From assembly GCF_028369065.1 (NCBI RefSeq), contig NZ_JAQNDA010000018.1:1-64000 (forward strand): a stretch of 64,000 nucleotides of DNA. Direction: 5' to 3'. Below are positions 43,565-52,981 of the stretch, one piece after another (position 1 is the stretch's first letter; each line of letters starts with the position of its first letter). A program made the position numbers and the translations under genes. The stretch is from Marinobacter sp. SS21 (lineage in GTDB: Bacteria > Pseudomonadota > Gammaproteobacteria > Pseudomonadales > Oleiphilaceae). The notes below the pieces were generated by a model. It did no database searches, was not told the origin of the DNA, and was given only the letters and a program-made list of their open reading frames with translations.

Positions 43565-44170
43565 ATGGCGAAAAACCCAAAGCCAAGCGTCGATAAGATC
43601 GTCAAGAAAGTGAACAAGGAAATTGAAAAGACCGCATCGCAAATCGAAAAACTGATTAACGATGCGATCAAACAATTCGATACGTTGCAGAATCAGATTC
43701 AGGATCCGGTCAAGAAACTGCTGCGAGAAATCGACGATCTTCGCGAGCGTGAGATCAAACGCTTCAACGACGAATTGGAACGCCGCCTGGGTGAGTTCCA
43801 TGAGCTTCAGGATACGATCCTGGAACGGCTGGGGTTGGCCAGCAAGAAAGCCGAGGCCGCTCCGGTGAAAGTCGCCAAGGTTGTCAAGAAAGCGCCAGCC
43901 AAGGCGAGCGGAGGCGCCAAGAAGAAGCCTGCATCCCCAAAGACCGCAGCAAAGCAACCCGCCGCCAAGGCCGCGAAGACCATTAACAAGAGTGACCTGA
44001 CTCAGGTTAAGGGCATTGGCCCGGCGACCGCCAAGAAAATGCAGGATCTGGGCATCAACTCCATTGACCAGATCGCAAACCCTTCAGCCGCTGAGAAAGA
44101 CAAGCTGCAAGCCTTCGCCAAAATGAAGGGCTTCAGCGACTGGTCTGGCGAAGCCAAGAAACTGCTTTAA
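43565..44170 (+). CDS. Coiled-coil, Lys/Ala-rich linker and helix-hairpin-helix protein
   Basis: 201 residues in three parts. Residues 1-95 are a charged coiled coil (KKVNKEIEKTASQIEKL, DDLREREIKRFNDELERR). Residues 97-138 are a Lys/Ala/Pro-rich stretch like histone H1 or AlgP tails (KVVKKAPAKASGGAKKKP). Residues 140-201 are a helix-hairpin-helix domain with the GIGPATAKKM motif (LTQVKGIGPATAKKMQDLGI). This suggests a protein that binds nucleic acid without base specificity, or acts as a scaffold. Phasin-like N-termini look similar, so that is an alternative. Its TAA stop shares a base with the selD start (TAATG), so it is translationally coupled to a selenium enzyme. Confidence 0.8.
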   Translation: MAKNPKPSVDKIVKKVNKEIEKTASQIEKLINDAIKQFDTLQNQIQDPVKKLLREIDDLREREIKRFNDELERRLGEFHELQDTILERLGLASKKAEAAPVKVAKVVKKAPAKASGGAKKKPASPKTAAKQPAAKAAKTINKSDLTQVKGIGPATAKKMQDLGINSIDQIANPSAAEKDKLQAFAKMKGFSDWSGEAKKLL

Positions 44171-46455
44171 TGCAAGAGGCCGCTCAACCTGTTTTACAGG
44201 ACATCATCCTGGTAGGTGGCGGTCATAGCCATGTAGGGGTTCTGAAGCGCTTCGCGATGAACCCCCTACCTGGCGTACGCCTCACCCTGATTTGCCGCGA
44301 CACCCACACCCCCTACTCCGGTATGCTGCCCGGCTACATTGCGGGACACTACGACTATGACGACGTTCATATCGATCTGAGCCGACTCGCCGAATATTGC
44401 GGTGCTCGCTTCTTTCGTGACGAAGTGATCGGCCTGGACCGGGACGGCAAGAAAGTTCTCTGCCGCTATCGCCCCCCGGTTCCGTACGACCTGCTTTCCA
44501 TCAACATCGGCTCTTCCCCGAATGTGTCCGGTGTGCCGGGCGCCCGGGATCATGCCGTACCGGTTAAGCCAATTCACGCCTTCGCAGCACGATGGCAGTC
44601 ACTTCTGGAAAGAGCCCGGAGCCATGACGGTGAATTCAACATCGCCGTGGTCGGCGCTGGGGCCGGCGGTGTCGAGTTAACCCTGGCCATGCAGTATCGG
44701 CTCACCCAGGAACGCAAAGCACAGGGCAACAGCGCCGATGGGCTTCACTTCCACCTGTTCGACAGCGCACCGGACATATTGCCCAGTCACAACCGGCAGG
44801 TTCGCACCACGTTCCGGCGCGTGCTGGCGGAGCGTGGCGTCCAGGTTCACCTGGGCGAACAGGTGACTCAGTTGTCGCCTCAGGGTGTGATGACCGGGTC
44901 TGCCCCCCCCATCGCCATCGACGAGGTGCTGTGGGCCACCCGAGCCAGCGGTCCGAGCTGGCTGGGCGAGACAGGCCTGGCTCTGGACCGGGAGGGTTTT
45001 ATCCGTGTCCAGGACACCCTGCAAAGCGAGACCGACCCCAACATCTTTGCCGCCGGTGACATCGCCCATGTGATTCGTCACCCCCGGGAGAAAGCCGGGG
45101 TCTTCGCCGTACGTCAGGCCAGACCGCTCGCCGGTAATCTGCGCCGCATGGCGCTGGGACAGCAGCCGCGTCCGTTTCGCCCGCAGAAGCGCTGGTTGGC
45201 GTTGATCAGCACTGGCGATCGCTACGCGGTGGCCGCCCGGGGCAACTGGTCTACCCGCGGCCAATGGGTTTGGCGCTGGAAAAACCGCATCGATCGCAAT
45301 TTCATGCGCCAATTTGGCGACCTGCCAGTCATGCCTGACCGCAGTAAATTGCCTGATATCACCGCGGCGCCCTCGGACGAGGCTGCCAGCCAGGCCATTT
45401 CTGCCGTTGCCATGCGCTGTGGCGGTTGTGGCGCGAAAGTCGGCAGCACGGTGTTAACCCGGGCTCTGGCGCCACTGAACCCCATCGACCGCGATGACGT
45501 GCTGGTAGGTCTGCACGCCCCGGACGACGCCGCCGTGTTGAAAGTTCCCCCAGGCAAGGCGGTGGTGCATACCGTCGATTTCTTCCGGGCGTTCATTGAC
45601 GACCCCTATGTGTTCGGCAAGATCGCCGCCAACCACAGCCTCAGCGACCTGTTCGCGATGGGGGCCGAGCCCCAAAGTGCCACCGCCATCGCCACCATCC
45701 CCTATGGCGTCGAGGCCAAGGTCGAGGACACCCTGCACCAGATGATGGCAGGCGCCGTCGAGGTGCTCAATCAGGCCGGTTGTGCACTGGTCGGCGGGCA
45801 TACCGGCGAAGGACAGGAGCTTGCGCTCGGTTTTGCGGTCAATGGCCTGATTGATCCCGATCGCATTTTGGGCAAGGACGGCTTGCGAGCCGGCGACTGC
45901 CTGATCCTTACCAAACCGCTGGGCACCGGAACCCTGTTGGCCGCCCATGCCCGCCTGCAAGCCAAGGGGCGATGGATTGATGGCGCCCTCGCCTCTATGG
46001 AGGCTTCCAATCAAGACGCCGCCCAATGCCTGGTCAAATTCGGTGCCAAGGGTTGTACCGATGTCACCGGATTTGGGCTGCTCGGCCATCTGCTGGAAAT
46101 GACCCGCCCGTCCCAGGTTGATATCGAGCTGGATCTTGCCACTTTGCCGTTACTGGACGGGGCCGAGCATACCGTTGCCGCAGGCATCCTCAGCTCCTTG
46201 CAACCGGCAAACGTGAGATTGCGCCGGGCCATCCGAGCGCAGCAAGCCTGGGCGGACCACCCCCGCTATCCGCTGCTGTTCGATCCCCAGACTTCGGGGG
46301 GACTTCTGGCGGGCGTACCCGAACAATTTGCCAACGACTGTGTTGCCGAACTGCGCGGCCTGGGTTATAAGCAGGCCACGATTATCGGGCGGGTCCAGCC
46401 CGCCTCACAACAACCTGAGCCTGTGACCCTGACAGACCGCAGGCGCATCCAATGA
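44170..46455 (+). CDS. selD: Selenide,water dikinase SelD fused to an NDH-2-like flavoprotein
   Basis: 761 residues. Residues 1 to about 385 are a pyridine nucleotide-disulfide oxidoreductase domain (IILVGGGHSHVGVLKRF, VVGAGAGGVELTLAMQYRL, ATRASGPSWLGETGL, IFAAGDIAHV). From about residue 410 begins SelD: RCGGCGAK with Cys420 and Lys423 aligned to Cys17 and Lys20 of E. coli SelD, then DAAVLKVPPGKAVVHTVDFF, ANHSLSDLFAMGAEP, GGHTGEGQELALGF and PQTSGGLLAGV. SelD makes selenophosphate for selenocysteine or 2-selenouridine. The fused oxidoreductase may produce selenide. The ABC transporter genes follow at once. Confidence 0.96.
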   Translation: MQEAAQPVLQDIILVGGGHSHVGVLKRFAMNPLPGVRLTLICRDTHTPYSGMLPGYIAGHYDYDDVHIDLSRLAEYCGARFFRDEVIGLDRDGKKVLCRYRPPVPYDLLSINIGSSPNVSGVPGARDHAVPVKPIHAFAARWQSLLERARSHDGEFNIAVVGAGAGGVELTLAMQYRLTQERKAQGNSADGLHFHLFDSAPDILPSHNRQVRTTFRRVLAERGVQVHLGEQVTQLSPQGVMTGSAPPIAIDEVLWATRASGPSWLGETGLALDREGFIRVQDTLQSETDPNIFAAGDIAHVIRHPREKAGVFAVRQARPLAGNLRRMALGQQPRPFRPQKRWLALISTGDRYAVAARGNWSTRGQWVWRWKNRIDRNFMRQFGDLPVMPDRSKLPDITAAPSDEAASQAISAVAMRCGGCGAKVGSTVLTRALAPLNPIDRDDVLVGLHAPDDAAVLKVPPGKAVVHTVDFFRAFIDDPYVFGKIAANHSLSDLFAMGAEPQSATAIATIPYGVEAKVEDTLHQMMAGAVEVLNQAGCALVGGHTGEGQELALGFAVNGLIDPDRILGKDGLRAGDCLILTKPLGTGTLLAAHARLQAKGRWIDGALASMEASNQDAAQCLVKFGAKGCTDVTGFGLLGHLLEMTRPSQVDIELDLATLPLLDGAEHTVAAGILSSLQPANVRLRRAIRAQQAWADHPRYPLLFDPQTSGGLLAGVPEQFANDCVAELRGLGYKQATIIGRVQPASQQPEPVTLTDRRRIQ

Positions 46456-46483
46456 ATCACCCACAACCCGTTTGGAATCAAAA

Positions 46484-47353
46484 ATGCTGATCCCCCTCCT
46501 ACGCCGACTGTTACTAAGTCTGAGCCTTGTCCTCGCCCCGGTCTCCATGGTGACGGCAGACACCTTCGTGTTCACCGCGATACCGGATGAAGACGAGACC
46601 AAGTTGATCGAGCGCTTTCAGGGGGTGGCCGACTACCTGTCTCAGCAGCTGAGCGTTGATGTCCGTTATATCCCCGTTAAATCCTACGCCGCCGCCGTCT
46701 CTGCCTTCCGCAACGACCAGGTTCAACTGGCTTGGTTTGGTGGCCTGTCCGGAGTCCAGGCTCGTCGTCTGGTGCCAGGCTCCTTGGCCTTGGCCCAAGG
46801 CGAAGAAGACCAGGCGTTTGAGACCTATTTTATCGCCCATCGCTCGACCGGCATCGAACCCGGTACGGAACTGCCCCAATCCCTGCGCGGACGAACCTTC
46901 ACCTTCGGATCGAAGGGCTCTACCTCGGGCCGGCTGATGCCCGAGTTCTTCCTGCGCGAGCAGTTCGGCGAAGCCCCTGAATCGATCTTTTCCCGCGTTG
47001 GCTTCAGCGGCAACCATACCCGCACCCTGCGTTTGGTTGAGGCCGGCACCTTTGAGGTGGGCGCGCTGAACTTCAAGGTTTGGGAAAAGGAACTGGCCGA
47101 TGGCAATGTGGACACCAGCCAGGTTCAGGTGATCTGGAAAACCCCCGGCTACCCCGACTACCAGTGGACGGTACGCGGCGATGTGGATGAGCGCTTCGGA
47201 ACCGGCTTTACCGACCGGCTACGGACGGCGCTGCTGAACCTGGACGACCCGGCATTGCTGGCCAGTTTCCCCCGGTCTGCATTCATTCCGGCCAGCAACG
47301 CCGATTACGAATCCATTCGCGCCGTGGCTGAGGCGATCGGTATTCTCGAGTAA
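46484..47353 (+). CDS. PhnD-type binding protein, putative selenium-oxyanion ABC transporter
   Basis: About 289 residues. A signal peptide (LLRRLLLSLSLVLAPVSMVTA, before DTFVFTAIP) is followed by a phosphonate/phosphite-binding fold: AIPDEDETKLIERFQGVADYLSQQL, FRNDQVQLAWFGGLSGVQAR, GRTFTFGSKGSTSGRLMPEF, VGALNFKVWEK. The family name in databases for such genes beside selD is putative selenate transporter, as I remember it. The location directly after the SelD fusion, with ATPase and permease following in one operon, supports a role in selenium uptake. The ligand is not proven; phosphonate or phosphite remains possible. Confidence 0.88.
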   Translation: MLIPLLRRLLLSLSLVLAPVSMVTADTFVFTAIPDEDETKLIERFQGVADYLSQQLSVDVRYIPVKSYAAAVSAFRNDQVQLAWFGGLSGVQARRLVPGSLALAQGEEDQAFETYFIAHRSTGIEPGTELPQSLRGRTFTFGSKGSTSGRLMPEFFLREQFGEAPESIFSRVGFSGNHTRTLRLVEAGTFEVGALNFKVWEKELADGNVDTSQVQVIWKTPGYPDYQWTVRGDVDERFGTGFTDRLRTALLNLDDPALLASFPRSAFIPASNADYESIRAVAEAIGILE

Positions 47354-48009
47354 TGTCCTTCATCCAGCTGGACCGGGTGTCAGCGTCGTTCCAGGGCCAA
47401 AAGGTCCTGGGCCCGCTAAGCCTGACGGTCGCTCCGGGGGAGCGGGTTGCCTTGGTGGGTAAAAGCGGCGCCGGTAAGAGCACGCTCATCAAGCTGGCGT
47501 TTGACCGCGCCAGGGAGCAGGCGTCTACGTCGCTGATCCCACAGGACCTGGGTCTGGTTGGCGCCCTGCCGGTATTCCACAATGTTTTCATGGGGCGGCT
47601 GGATCAGCATCGGAGCTGGTACAGCGCGGTTACCCTGTTTCGACCGTTCCAGCGCGACCGGACCGAAATTTCGGCGCTACTGAGTCAGCTGGGGATGGCC
47701 CACAAGCAATGGGCTCCGGTGGCGTCACTGTCCGGCGGCCAGCGACAACGGACGGCCATCGCCCGGGCGATGTATCAGCGCTCCGAAACGCTGTTGGCCG
47801 ACGAGCCGGTATCCGCCCTCGATGGTCCGCTGGCCAATGAGGTCATGGCGCTGCTGCGAGAACGTTTCAGCACCAGCCTGATTGCCCTCCACGATGTGAC
47901 GCTGGCGTTACGCTATTGTGACCGGGTGGTGGGTATTGCCGACGGCGCTGTGGTCCTCGACCAGCCCACCACGAAACTGAGCGAGCACGACCTGCTACCG
48001 CTCTACTGA
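47353..48009 (+). CDS. ABC transporter ATP-binding protein (PhnC-like, selenium locus)
   Basis: 218 residues, a single nucleotide-binding domain: Walker A VGKSGAGKSTLIKL, Q-loop STSLIPQDLGLV, signature SLSGGQRQRTAIARAM, Walker B ETLLADEPVSALD, switch His in IALHDVTLAL. It is short on both sides, with a trimmed C-terminus. The ATG overlaps the stop of the binding protein by one base, and the permease begins directly after its stop, so all three subunits are coupled. Confidence 0.93.
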   Translation: MSFIQLDRVSASFQGQKVLGPLSLTVAPGERVALVGKSGAGKSTLIKLAFDRAREQASTSLIPQDLGLVGALPVFHNVFMGRLDQHRSWYSAVTLFRPFQRDRTEISALLSQLGMAHKQWAPVASLSGGQRQRTAIARAMYQRSETLLADEPVSALDGPLANEVMALLRERFSTSLIALHDVTLALRYCDRVVGIADGAVVLDQPTTKLSEHDLLPLY

Positions 48010-49494
48010 GTGACGCCGATTCCGCCCATGCCCTTGCCAGCCACCGTACGAGTCAGCCTGCTGTTTTTAGTCATCGCCATCGTGGCGTTGGCTTTCTCAG
48101 ATGTGGCCATCACCGCGTCCAACCCCTGGCGGGATCTCGGGCGTTTCTTTCTGGGCATGCTCACCCCCGATTTTTTCTCCTACGAGGGACTCGCCACCGC
48201 ACTGGTTCGAACCCTCGCCTTCGCCTTCGTCGGTGTTGGCCTGGGCAGCGTCTGTGGCTTTGGCCTCGCCCTGCTCTATCGTTGGCGTGCCGTTCGGCTC
48301 TGCAGCGCGTTTGTCCGAGCCATCCACGAATTGTTCTGGGCGCTCATATTTCTCCAGTTTTTTGGCTTTCACCCGCTGACAGGGGTACTGGCAATCGCCA
48401 TTCCCTACACCGGCATCTTCGCCAAGGTGTATTCGGAGATTCTCGACGACGTCAATCCCCAGGCCGCCCACCTCCTACCCCGAGGCAGCGGCACCCTGGT
48501 CAGCTACCTCTATGCCCGGCTACCGCAATGCTGGGCGCAGATCCGCACCTATACCCTGTACCGTCTGGAGTGCGGGTTACGCTCCAGCGCCATTCTGGGC
48601 TTCGTCGGCCTGCCCACGCTGGGATACTATCTGGAAGCGTCATTCTCTCAAGGCCAGTACTCCGAAGCCGGCGCCATGCTCCTGCTGTTCTACGCCTTGA
48701 TTGCCACCATTCCGGTGTGGGTGCGGCGCTTTACCCTACCGCTTTACCTGGCGGCGGCGCCGTTCTTGCTTGGTGAGGGCTTTGCCATCCGCTGGGGTAA
48801 CGTTGAGCGATTTTTTACCGAAGACATCGTTCCCGCCCCCCTCCGAAACGGCGACGGCTGGTCTGGATTGCAGGACTGGCTGGCCGACGTGATGGTCAAT
48901 CAGGCGATCCCCGGAATCTGGAACACGCTGGTTTTGACGCAGCTCTCCCTGGTAGCCACTGGCATGCTGGCGTTGGTGACCTTTCCGCTCATCTCCAGGC
49001 ATTTTGGTGGGCCCATTCGACGCGGCAGCGGCCATATCTTCCTGGTGGTGATGAGATCCACCCCGGAGTACGTGCTGGCTTATATTCTCCTGCAGCTCTG
49101 GGGACCGTCCATGCTGCCGGCGGCGGTGGCTCTGGCTTTGCACAATGGCGGTATCATCGGGCATCTGCTCGGTCGCCATTCCTCCCACATTGGGCTCCGG
49201 TCGGATGCCCCCATCGGCCTCAACCGCTACACCTATGAACTGGTGCCACGGCTGTACCGGTCTTTCCTCGCCCTGTTGTTCTACCGCTGGGAAATCATCA
49301 TGAGGGAAACCGCCATTCTCGGCATTTTGGGGATCTATACCCTTGGCTTCTACGTGGATAGCGCGATCCAGAACATCCAGTTCGACCGCGCGCTGGTCCT
49401 GATCGTGCTCACCGCACTCCTTAACATCGGTGTCGACAAACTCTCTCGTGTCATTCGCCGTCGTTTGGCACTGCAAACCTTGCCCACTTGCTAG
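48010..49494 (+). CDS. Double-length ABC permease (two PhnE-like halves in one chain)
   Basis: 494 residues with two copies of a PhnE-type permease domain. Each half has the EAA-like loop region: LYRLECGLRSSAILGFVGLPTLGYYLEAS in the first half and LFYRWEIIMRETAILGILGIYTLGFYVDSA in the second. About ten to twelve transmembrane helices are expected. PhnE normally works as a homodimer of about 270 residues; here one chain could provide the whole pore. It begins at a GTG immediately after the ATPase stop. Last gene of the coiled-coil/selD/transporter operon. Confidence 0.9.
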   Translation: MTPIPPMPLPATVRVSLLFLVIAIVALAFSDVAITASNPWRDLGRFFLGMLTPDFFSYEGLATALVRTLAFAFVGVGLGSVCGFGLALLYRWRAVRLCSAFVRAIHELFWALIFLQFFGFHPLTGVLAIAIPYTGIFAKVYSEILDDVNPQAAHLLPRGSGTLVSYLYARLPQCWAQIRTYTLYRLECGLRSSAILGFVGLPTLGYYLEASFSQGQYSEAGAMLLLFYALIATIPVWVRRFTLPLYLAAAPFLLGEGFAIRWGNVERFFTEDIVPAPLRNGDGWSGLQDWLADVMVNQAIPGIWNTLVLTQLSLVATGMLALVTFPLISRHFGGPIRRGSGHIFLVVMRSTPEYVLAYILLQLWGPSMLPAAVALALHNGGIIGHLLGRHSSHIGLRSDAPIGLNRYTYELVPRLYRSFLALLFYRWEIIMRETAILGILGIYTLGFYVDSAIQNIQFDRALVLIVLTALLNIGVDKLSRVIRRRLALQTLPTC

Positions 49495-49662
49495 TCGACG
49501 CCCAGGCGCGGGATGCCATACCGGTCACAATTCCGCAACTTACCGTCACGGATTGCCACCTTAAGCCCACTCCGCCATGGGCTGTAACGTTACACGTTGT
49601 TACAATTATTACTCAGCCAGACAATCAGGCGTTTAACTAGCAATGTGGGGATGTGAATAGCA

Positions 49663-50277
49663 ATGTGGGAAGGCGTGATTCTTCTAGTGGAGATTAGTCT
49701 GGCGGTTTTGATGGGACTGCTGGCAGTCCGAATGACGTCCCTGGCCAAGACAGGCTGGCCCACCGCCCTGCCGGCGTCTTCTGCTGACGGCTGTCCGCCC
49801 CGGGTTGCCCCGGAATTAAATCCGCACACGCCGCCACCGACGTCCGGCTTTGGCGTCCGACTCTCCGAGCCTCAATTGGTGGGCGCGCCTGACCGCACGG
49901 AACTTATCACCCAGCTTCATATCCTACTGTCGCTGCAAGAAAAAGTGTGCCGGGAGGATGGGTTGGTGATTGAAACGTTGCCGGATGTGGTGAAAAACTA
50001 CGCCGTCGCCTGGACATACGGCGCCGCGTCCAGCCTGGTGGGCGTCTCCACACGCCATAGTGCCGAGGTGATCGACCTGACTGCCCGTCTCGTGGCCAAG
50101 AAGATTGGCTACAAACAATCCGCTGCGGTGCAGGCCATCGCCACCCTCACCAAATGCAGTTCGATGCTGGCCTGTTATCGCAACGGGCTGGAGAGTGCGG
50201 ATTACTGGTTACAGCACCACCATGTGCCCGCCGAAACCGCGCTGAATCGCTCCATTTCCAGCAACGCCTTTATCTAG
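49663..50277 (+). CDS. Membrane-anchored protein of unknown function
   Basis: 204 residues. One N-terminal helix (VILLVEISLAVLMGLLAV) anchors it, then a Pro-rich linker (ELNPHTPPPTSGFG), then a helical domain from about residue 75 (ITQLHILLSLQEKVC, LPDVVKNYAVAWTYGAASSLVG, SAEVIDLTARLVAKKIGYKQSAAVQAIATLTKCS). I do not recognise it. The sequence TAGCAATGTGGG occurs twice before the start (49638 and 49658), with the ATG in the second copy. It is convergent with, and overlaps by 8 bases, the next gene. Confidence 0.65.
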   Translation: MWEGVILLVEISLAVLMGLLAVRMTSLAKTGWPTALPASSADGCPPRVAPELNPHTPPPTSGFGVRLSEPQLVGAPDRTELITQLHILLSLQEKVCREDGLVIETLPDVVKNYAVAWTYGAASSLVGVSTRHSAEVIDLTARLVAKKIGYKQSAAVQAIATLTKCSSMLACYRNGLESADYWLQHHHVPAETALNRSISSNAFI

Positions 50278-50581
50278 CCAGCGGGGATTCCAGCAACCAG
50301 TCCGGCCCCAGCGTGACAGGCGTGGACTTGGGATCATCACCCAGTGGAATACCCATGACCGTTGGCGCGGAAAAACGACCATCCGGCTGACGTTCCATGC
50401 TATCAACGTCCACCGCACACACCCGGTAGACATTGTCGTTGCAGCGCACCCTGGCCCGATGGGTGATTCCAAAAACGAAGCGACAGTAGTCGAGCTTTAG
50501 TTGAAGCAGGTCCCGCTCGGCCTTCTGAATTTTCCTTAGCAGCAGGTTTTCCAGCTTATCGGCATAATCCATATCCATCAT
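50270..50581 (-). CDS. Small hypothetical cytosolic protein
   Basis: 103 residues. An N-terminal amphipathic helix (DYADKLENLLLRKIQKAERDL) leads to a small beta-rich part (FGITHRARVRCNDNVYRVCAVDVDSMERQ). It has two Cys and no membrane segment. The family is unknown to me. It overlaps the convergent upstream gene by 8 bases. Confidence 0.6.
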   Translation of the reverse strand: MMDMDYADKLENLLLRKIQKAERDLLQLKLDYCRFVFGITHRARVRCNDNVYRVCAVDVDSMERQPDGRFSAPTVMGIPLGDDPKSTPVTLGPDWLLESPLAR

Positions 50582-50630
50582 CCGTGACTAATATACAGGT
50601 CGGCTAAGTGTACACACGCTGGCTAAAATT

Positions 50631-51128
50631 TCACCTACCCTGAGCCGTAAAGATCAGGCGAAACGGAACGTGTTCCAGCACCTGCTCGCCTGAGGTCAAT
50701 TCCAGCCGCCACACCATGACTTCCTGAACCGTGCAAAGGGGCGCGGCAAAGGTGGCACTCCATCTTCCGGGGGCTTCCATTGGTTTCAGCACCACCGGGT
50801 ATTCACCGAGATACATGGATTCACCAACCAATACCCCGTGCAGCCTCTGTGGCCTGGCATCCGTGGTCATCTCCAGCCGGAACCGGTGCAGGCCCTCGCT
50901 AAACTCCACTTCCTCAATTCTGGCTTGCCAGTGTTCATCGCCACTCTGCCACTGGCACTCGTCGCCCTGCAGATTACAGGCCGGCAGCTGTTCCTCTTCG
51001 TTTCCAGGCGACTGCTGCATTAACCAGCGAGGTCCAAGAACCGCGAACGCCAGCAGACCCACGATCAACACCGCAACACCGATTGCTCTGATTACCACAC
51101 CGCGATCCCCTGTTTTACCTGCACGCAT
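50631..51128 (-). CDS. Single-pass membrane protein of unknown function
   Basis: 165 residues. A transmembrane helix (AIGVAVLIVGLLAFAVLGPRWL, about 15-36) is followed by a periplasmic immunoglobulin-like domain with paired cysteines (PACNLQGDECQW) and strands FRLEMTTDARPQRLHGVLVG, PGRWSATFAAPLCTVQEVMVWRLELTSG. It looks like a small redox-exposed domain; similar proteins often sit near copper or cytochrome genes, but none is near here. It ends next to the unknown gene at 50270 and is divergent from an ABC exporter. Confidence 0.65.
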   Translation of the reverse strand: MRAGKTGDRGVVIRAIGVAVLIVGLLAFAVLGPRWLMQQSPGNEEEQLPACNLQGDECQWQSGDEHWQARIEEVEFSEGLHRFRLEMTTDARPQRLHGVLVGESMYLGEYPVVLKPMEAPGRWSATFAAPLCTVQEVMVWRLELTSGEQVLEHVPFRLIFTAQGR

Positions 51129-51270
51129 TATCGGGCTACGGTCTCAAGAAGCAAGCCGGTTGCGCACTTTGGGACCCTCTACGGATCTTCACGTATACTG
51201 CACGCTTCCGCGAACACCTTGAAACGTGAGAAAATCCAGGGTTTTGACGACTGCCAGACAGGGTGATCCC

Positions 51271-52191
51271 GTGACGCCGGACATATCGGTCAGACATGTA
51301 AACAAAATCTATGCCGGGGGCTTTCAGGCTCTCAAGAACGTGAATCTCGATATCTACCCTGGTGAAATCTTCGCGTTGCTGGGTCCGAACGGTGCCGGTA
51401 AAACCACCCTCATCAGCATCATCTGCGGCATCGTCAACCTCTCCAGCGGGAGCATTGAAGCGGCCGGTCACAATATTGTCAGCGACTATCGCGCCGCCCG
51501 CAAAACCATTGGTTTGGTCCCCCAGGAACTGAACACCGACGCCTTCGAAACTGTGTGGGACACGGTGTCCTTCAGTCGCGGCCTGTTCGGCAAGAGTCCC
51601 AACCCGGCCCATATTGAAAAGGTGCTCAAAGACCTGTCCCTGTGGGACAAGCGCAATAGTCGGATCATGTCCCTGTCTGGCGGCATGAAGCGGCGGGTGA
51701 TGATTGCCAAGGCGCTCTCCCATGAGCCCAGCATCCTGTTCCTCGACGAACCCACCGCCGGCGTCGACGTGGAACTTCGACGCGACATGTGGGAAATGGT
51801 GCGGGGATTGCGCAGCAACGGCGTGACCATCATTCTCACCACCCACTACATCGAAGAAGCCGAAGAGATGGCGGATCGCATCGGCGTCATCCGCCAGGGC
51901 GAGATTATCCTGGTGGAAGAGAAGCACCGGCTGATGGAAAAGCTCGGCAAGAAAGAGCTCCGTCTGCTCCTGCAACAGCCGTTGGAGCAGATTCCGGGCG
52001 AGCTGGCACTGGAGCCCATAGAGCTGTCCGACGACGGCTTCGAGCTGATCTACACCTTCGATTCCCAGCAGGAACAGGCCGGCGTGGCCCGGCTGCTTCG
52101 ACAACTGGGCGATCTTGGCATCGAGTACCGGGACCTGCAGACCCGGGAGAGTTCATTGGAAGACATTTTCGTGGGTCTGGTCCACGAATAG
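51271..52191 (+). CDS. ABC-2 exporter ATP-binding protein (YadG-like)
   Basis: 306 residues from a GTG at 51271 with AGGGTGA upstream; an earlier in-frame GTG at 51226 is less likely. The nucleotide-binding domain has Walker [17 protein letters not shown]-loop [19 protein letters not shown], signature [15 protein letters not shown], Walker [21 protein letters not shown] and switch His in [15 protein letters not shown]. The C-terminal 80 residues form the regulatory tail seen in CcmA/YadG-like exporters ([11 protein letters not shown]). It pairs with the downstream permease. Confidence 0.94.
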   Translation: MTPDISVRHVNKIYAGGFQALKNVNLDIYPGEIFALLGPNGAGKTTLISIICGIVNLSSGSIEAAGHNIVSDYRAARKTIGLVPQELNTDAFETVWDTVSFSRGLFGKSPNPAHIEKVLKDLSLWDKRNSRIMSLSGGMKRRVMIAKALSHEPSILFLDEPTAGVDVELRRDMWEMVRGLRSNGVTIILTTHYIEEAEEMADRIGVIRQGEIILVEEKHRLMEKLGKKELRLLLQQPLEQIPGELALEPIELSDDGFELIYTFDSQQEQAGVARLLRQLGDLGIEYRDLQTRESSLEDIFVGLVHE

Positions 52192-52219
52192 TCAACACGA
52201 GATCCGGTTGGAGTACAGA

Positions 52220-52981
52220 ATGAATCTACACGGTATTCGGGCGATCTACCGCTTTGAAATGGCCCGCATGTGGCGTACCTTGATGCAGAGCGTGGCTTCC
52301 CCGGTCATCTCCACGTGCCTGTATTTTGTTGTCTTCGGTTCTGCCATTGGCACCCGCATGGGCGACATCGACGGCATCAGCTATGGCGCCTTCATCATTC
52401 CCGGCCTGGTGATGCTGTCATTGCTGATGCAAAGCATCACCAACGCCTCGTTCGGCATCTACATGCCCAAGTTCTCCGGCACCATCTACGAAGTGCTGTC
52501 CGCCCCGGTGTCCTACGTTGAGGTGGTGCTGGGGTATGTCGGTGCCGCCGCTACCAAGTCGGTCATCCTCGGTATTATCATCCTGCTCACGGCCCGGCTG
52601 TTTGTCGATTACCACGTGCTCCACCCGATCTGGATGTTCTCCTTCCTGGTGCTCACCGCCATCACCTTCAGCCTGTTTGGTTTCATTATCGGTGTCTGGG
52701 CCGATGGCTTTGAAAAGCTCCAGATCGTGCCGGCGATGATCATTACCCCGCTGGTGTTTCTGGGCGGGACGTTCTATTCCATCGACATGCTGCCGGAGAT
52801 CTGGCAAACCATCACCCTGTTCAATCCGGTGGTGTACCTGATCAGCGGTTTCCGCTGGGCCTTCTACGGCGTCTCGGACATTCATGTGGGCATCAGCGTG
52901 GGCATGACCCTATTGTTCCTGGCAGGTTGCATGGCGACAATCTGGTGGATCTTCAAAACCGGCTATCGGTTGCGTTCCTGA
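52220..52981 (+). CDS. ABC-2 exporter permease (YadH-like)
   Basis: 253 residues with six transmembrane helices and the ABC-2 signature region ([36 protein letters not shown]). Start ATG at 52220, with TTGGAG upstream. E. coli YadGH-like pairs export an unknown substrate. It is 28 bases after the ATPase gene. Its TGA stop shares a base with the ATG of the DUF192 gene (ATGA overlap), so all three are likely one operon. Confidence 0.93.
   Translation: MNLHGIRAIYRFEMARMWRTLMQSVASPVISTCLYFVVFGSAIGTRMGDIDGISYGAFIIPGLVMLSLLMQSITNASFGIYMPKFSGTIYEVLSAPVSYVEVVLGYVGAAATKSVILGIIILLTARLFVDYHVLHPIWMFSFLVLTAITFSLFGFIIGVWADGFEKLQIVPAMIITPLVFLGGTFYSIDMLPEIWQTITLFNPVVYLISGFRWAFYGVSDIHVGISVGMTLLFLAGCMATIWWIFKTGYRLRS

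Noticed and set aside
51136..52104. 322-codon minus-strand frame over the ABC exporter ATPase gene
   Set aside because: It is the antisense frame of a gene with intact Walker and signature motifs; the deduced protein has no domain.
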